Below, piece by piece: positions 38,540-41,095 of a stretch of 41,095 nucleotides of DNA (position 1 is the stretch's first letter; every line of letters begins with the position of its first letter). Both the position numbers and the translations under genes were made by a program. Origin of the DNA: a virus; IMG/VR virus record IMGVR_UViG_3300046804_000531, positions 1 to 41,095 of that record. One strand, written 5' to 3'. The notes beneath the pieces were generated by a model. It ran no database searches. It worked only from the letters and a program-made list of their open reading frames with translations, and had not been told where the DNA came from.

Positions 38540-38742
38540 TGACACTCAACACTACGTTATACGAAAAAATCAAAGCAATCTACCCTGAACTGCAAGACGC
38601 AGACTTCATGGACACCATTCGCTTGCAAAACGACAGCGATGGCAAAGGTGACTACATTGCTAAGTGGGAACACCCAACATTGCCACGACCAACACAAGAG
38701 CAGCTTGCTGCGATGACAGAGGAACAACTAAATGCCAGCTAA
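38536..38742 (+). CDS. XkdW-like small fibre-partner protein, 68 aa
   Basis: MMTLNTTLYEKIKAIYPELQ, DTIRLQNDSDGKGDYIAKWE and HPTLPRPTQEQLAAMT resemble XkdW-type proteins found next to fibre genes; the end YIAKW-x-PTLPRPTQEQL is similar in pattern to the [17 protein letters not shown] partner proteins. Starts at ATGATG overlapping the tip gene stop. Likely a fibre assembly chaperone. Confidence 0.7.
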   Translation: MMTLNTTLYEKIKAIYPELQDADFMDTIRLQNDSDGKGDYIAKWEHPTLPRPTQEQLAAMTEEQLNAS

Positions 38743-39874
38743 ACTAATGACAGCAGCGGGTGGTGGCATCACATTAGATGCTGCATCAACTGCAACAGAT
38801 AAGACTATTACAGTTCCTGCTGATAACGGGACAATGGCGCTTACCAGCCAGCTCAATGGCTTTCGCAATCGAATCATCAATGGTGCGATGATGATTGACC
38901 AGAGGAACGCGGGGGCTAGTGTTACTCCTACAACTTCTGGAACTTTTAGTGTTGATCGTTGGAACACAGGTTTTACGCAAGCTAGCAAATTCAGCATCCA
39001 GCAAAGCTCAACAGCCCCCAGTGGATTTTCAAATTCCATACTTGTGACATCTCTTTCTGCTTATAGCGTAGGGGTTAATGACACATTCTTTGTCGAACAA
39101 AAAATTGAAGGCTTTAACACTGCTGATTTAGCTTTTGGAACGGCAAGTGCATCTACTGTTACTGTGTCTTTTTGGGTTCGCTCATCATTGACAGGAACAT
39201 TTGGCGGCGCGTTGACTAACGCTGCCACAGATTACAGATACCCATTTACGTTTGCAGTTAACTCCGCAAACACATGGGAATACAAAACTGTAACCATTGC
39301 TGGCGCTACATCAGGAACTTGGGTTGGTTCTACAAACGGTCGAGGTATGCGTGTTGTCTTTAACCTTGGCTCAGGCTCTAACTATTCGGGTACTGCAAAC
39401 ACTTGGGGCGCTGCTGGTGGCGCTGGTGAAACTTATGCACCAACAGGCGCAACTTCTGTCGTAGGCACAAACGGCGCAACCTTTTACATAACTGGTGTCC
39501 AACTAGAAAAAGGTTCAGTTGCAACTGGCTTTGATTACAGACCTTATGGGACTGAGATGGCACTTTGTCAGCGGTATTTTATTTTGATGCCATCCCCACC
39601 TGCAAGGGGTGCTTTTAGTGGAACCAACAGCATGGGGCGAGCTGCATTTATTTTGCCTGTCACAATGAGGGCTACACCATCTTCAACTTTGACTGGAACG
39701 ATGCCTGTGTATAACGGAAACACAACAGGCACAATTACATCTTTAGGTACTACATACAACACGGTTAATTCCGTTGAGTTTGATGGGGGCGTAGCAACAG
39801 GCTCTTTCACATCTGGTACTCCGTTTATCGCGTATAACGGAGCTTGGTCCATGTCAATGAGTTCGGAGCTGTAA
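38732..39874 (+). CDS. Tail fibre / receptor-binding-type protein, 380 aa
   Basis: Begins MPAKLMTAAGGGITLDAAST, an anchoring repeat, then FRNRIINGAMMIDQRNAGAS, beta-rich middle (VSFWVRSSLTGTFGGALTNA) and the block VQLEKGSVATGFDYRPYGTE with MALCQRY near 39497-39577, before a variable C-terminus ending WSMSMSSEL. Related to the proteins at 276 and 40042 with the same constant/variable layout. Starts inside the end of the 68-aa gene. Confidence 0.8.
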   Translation: MPAKLMTAAGGGITLDAASTATDKTITVPADNGTMALTSQLNGFRNRIINGAMMIDQRNAGASVTPTTSGTFSVDRWNTGFTQASKFSIQQSSTAPSGFSNSILVTSLSAYSVGVNDTFFVEQKIEGFNTADLAFGTASASTVTVSFWVRSSLTGTFGGALTNAATDYRYPFTFAVNSANTWEYKTVTIAGATSGTWVGSTNGRGMRVVFNLGSGSNYSGTANTWGAAGGAGETYAPTGATSVVGTNGATFYITGVQLEKGSVATGFDYRPYGTEMALCQRYFILMPSPPARGAFSGTNSMGRAAFILPVTMRATPSSTLTGTMPVYNGNTTGTITSLGTTYNTVNSVEFDGGVATGSFTSGTPFIAYNGAWSMSMSSEL

Positions 39875-39954
39875 ATGTATAAACTTTGTTTTGATTCAAT
39901 GCTAAACAAAAACGCGGATTGCGTAAAACGTTTAACCGATGAAACGATCATCCC
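39828..39954. repeat. 127-bp exact repeat, copy 2 (internal)
   Basis: Identical to window bases 1-127. After it the two copies drift apart by substitutions in the rest of the small gene and differ entirely in the fibre gene that follows. Confidence 0.95.
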
Positions 39955-40042
39955 ATTCGACCCCGCCAACACAGACTACCAGCGCTACCTTGAGTGGCTT
40001 GCTGAAGGCAACACACCCGAACCTGCTGAGGAGCAACAATAA
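39875..40042 (+). CDS. Small fibre-partner protein, 55 aa (allele 2)
   Basis: [16 protein letters not shown] then [20 protein letters not shown] and [10 protein letters not shown]. Same length as the copy at 48-215, identical for the first 26 codons. Stop overlaps the next fibre start (TAATG). Assembly-partner role inferred from the repeated fibre-plus-small-gene order. Confidence 0.8.
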   Translation: MYKLCFDSMLNKNADCVKRLTDETIIPFDPANTDYQRYLEWLAEGNTPEPAEEQQ

Positions 40043-41095
40043 TGGCTTTAACAACAGTTGATCAAGGGCTGCTGGGTACGAACGCCCAGTACACAGGGTT
40101 TAAAAATCGTATTCTGAATGGGGGCATGGCGATCGACCAGCGTAATGCTGGGGCTCTTGTGACGATAGCTGGTGGAAACAACAGTCCATTCACTCTAGAT
40201 AGATATTGTTGCTTTTCAAGCACTAACGCTTGCACTGTGCAGCGAACTACAACTGCTCCAGCGGGGTTTTCTTACTCTTTGTGCTACACACAGTCTGGAA
40301 CTGGCGCTGCATCTGCTGGCGATCTTGGTCTTATCATCCAGCGAATCGAAGGCTATAACTGCGCTGATTTGGGCTATGGTACAGCTAATGCAGCTACCGT
40401 TACCTTGTCTTTCTGGGTTCGTAGTTCTCTTACTGGAACGTTTGGTTTGACGCTTTTGAACGCCGCGCAAAACCGCAGATACACAAGCTCATACACGATC
40501 AACTCTGCAAACACTTGGGAATACAAAACAATTGTTATCCCCGGAGACACCACTGGTACTTGGTTGACTGACAATGGTGTTGGTATTGGTTTGTATTGGG
40601 ACATGGGCGTTGGTACAACCTATTCAACATCTGCTGGTAGTACATGGGGTACAGGTACTTATTACGGACTAACAGGCGGCACTAAAATCACTCAAACAAC
40701 TGGAGCCACCTTCTACATTACAGGCGTTCAACTAGAAAAAGGCAGCACAGCCACATCGTTTGACTACCGCCCATATGGTACTGAGTTGGCTTTGTGTCAG
40801 CGGTATTTTGAAACAAGTTTTGAAGTTGGAACTGCTGTTGCCGAGGGAGCTACTTCTGCTGAAATGATTGGAACGTTATTTTCAGGGACAGCGGATGCTC
40901 GTTCTCAGTTTATTTTCTTCTCGACAAAGAAACGTGCTACGCCAACAATTACTCTTTACCGCGGGCCAGATTCTGCCACTGCGGGTAGATGGGCGCTTTA
41001 TAACGGTTCGTGGGGGACAGCCAACGCAAACAACGGGTCAGGTATCAGTGTTAATGGGTTTTTTGCAGCATTGAATAAAACATCACTTGGAACAA
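40042..41095 (+). CDS. Tail fibre / receptor-binding-type protein, partial (at least 351 aa)
   Basis: Starts [20 protein letters not shown] with GAGGAG upstream, then FKNRILNGGMAIDQRNAGAL, FWVRSSLTGTFGLTLL, VQLEKGSTATSFDYRPYG and LALCQRYFETSFEVG. The frame is still open at the last base. About 100 bases around 40710-40807 are nearly identical to about 972-1070 in the fibre at 276, although the flanking parts differ, pointing to exchange of modules. Confidence 0.8.
   Translation, partial: MALTTVDQGLLGTNAQYTGFKNRILNGGMAIDQRNAGALVTIAGGNNSPFTLDRYCCFSSTNACTVQRTTTAPAGFSYSLCYTQSGTGAASAGDLGLIIQRIEGYNCADLGYGTANAATVTLSFWVRSSLTGTFGLTLLNAAQNRRYTSSYTINSANTWEYKTIVIPGDTTGTWLTDNGVGIGLYWDMGVGTTYSTSAGSTWGTGTYYGLTGGTKITQTTGATFYITGVQLEKGSTATSFDYRPYGTELALCQRYFETSFEVGTAVAEGATSAEMIGTLFSGTADARSQFIFFSTKKRATPTITLYRGPDSATAGRWALYNGSWGTANANNGSGISVNGFFAALNKTSLGT

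Overview
This window is almost entirely one short-tailed (podovirus-like) tailed phage, apparently lytic, infecting a Gram-negative and probably proteobacterial host. The phage call rests on a full morphogenesis set (small and large terminase, portal, scaffold, HK97-type capsid protein, tubular tail proteins, three large internal virion proteins, fibres) and no sheath, tape measure, integrase or repressor. The host call is inference from consensus sigma-70 promoters, perfect DnaA boxes and Shine-Dalgarno usage. No phage RNA polymerase gene is present, so transcription should depend on host RNA polymerase.

Layout. 1-4476 (+): fibre genes, a chimeric HNH endonuclease, then a lysis cassette (T7-type holin, 3-TM holin, further membrane proteins, M15 peptidase). 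4473-12125 (+): a consensus promoter, tail tubular proteins, a collar-type fibre and three internal virion proteins, closed by a bidirectional terminator (12142-12175). 12174-29298 (-): a dense chain of about 45 overlapping genes. These cover nucleotide metabolism (class II ribonucleotide reductase, redoxin, ThyX, NTP pyrophosphohydrolase), replication (family A DNA polymerase, primase-helicase, SSB, 5'-3' exonuclease, endonuclease VII), one tRNA-Arg and many small unknown proteins. 26.5-29.3 kb is a distinct cassette with AAGGGG ribosome sites and a GP88-like gene. 29299-30265: a non-coding divergent region with three perfect DnaA boxes, iterons, an AT-rich stretch and a consensus promoter, the likely origin and early/late switch. 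30266-41095 (+): terminase, portal, scaffold, capsid, then a fibre locus that runs off the end.

The first 127 bases recur exactly at 39828-39954. This looks like a branch point in an assembly graph: position 39954 can continue either into 128 onward, closing a circle of about 39.8 kb, or into 39955-41095, an alternative fibre allele. With closure, all + genes form one late block (30.2 kb through the junction to 12.1 kb) opposing one early/middle - block.

The fibre locus alternates large receptor-binding-type proteins with small partner proteins, and shows modular exchange. Its variation, the DnaA-type origin, the promoter/leader architecture and the AAGGGG cassette are the parts most worth a second look.
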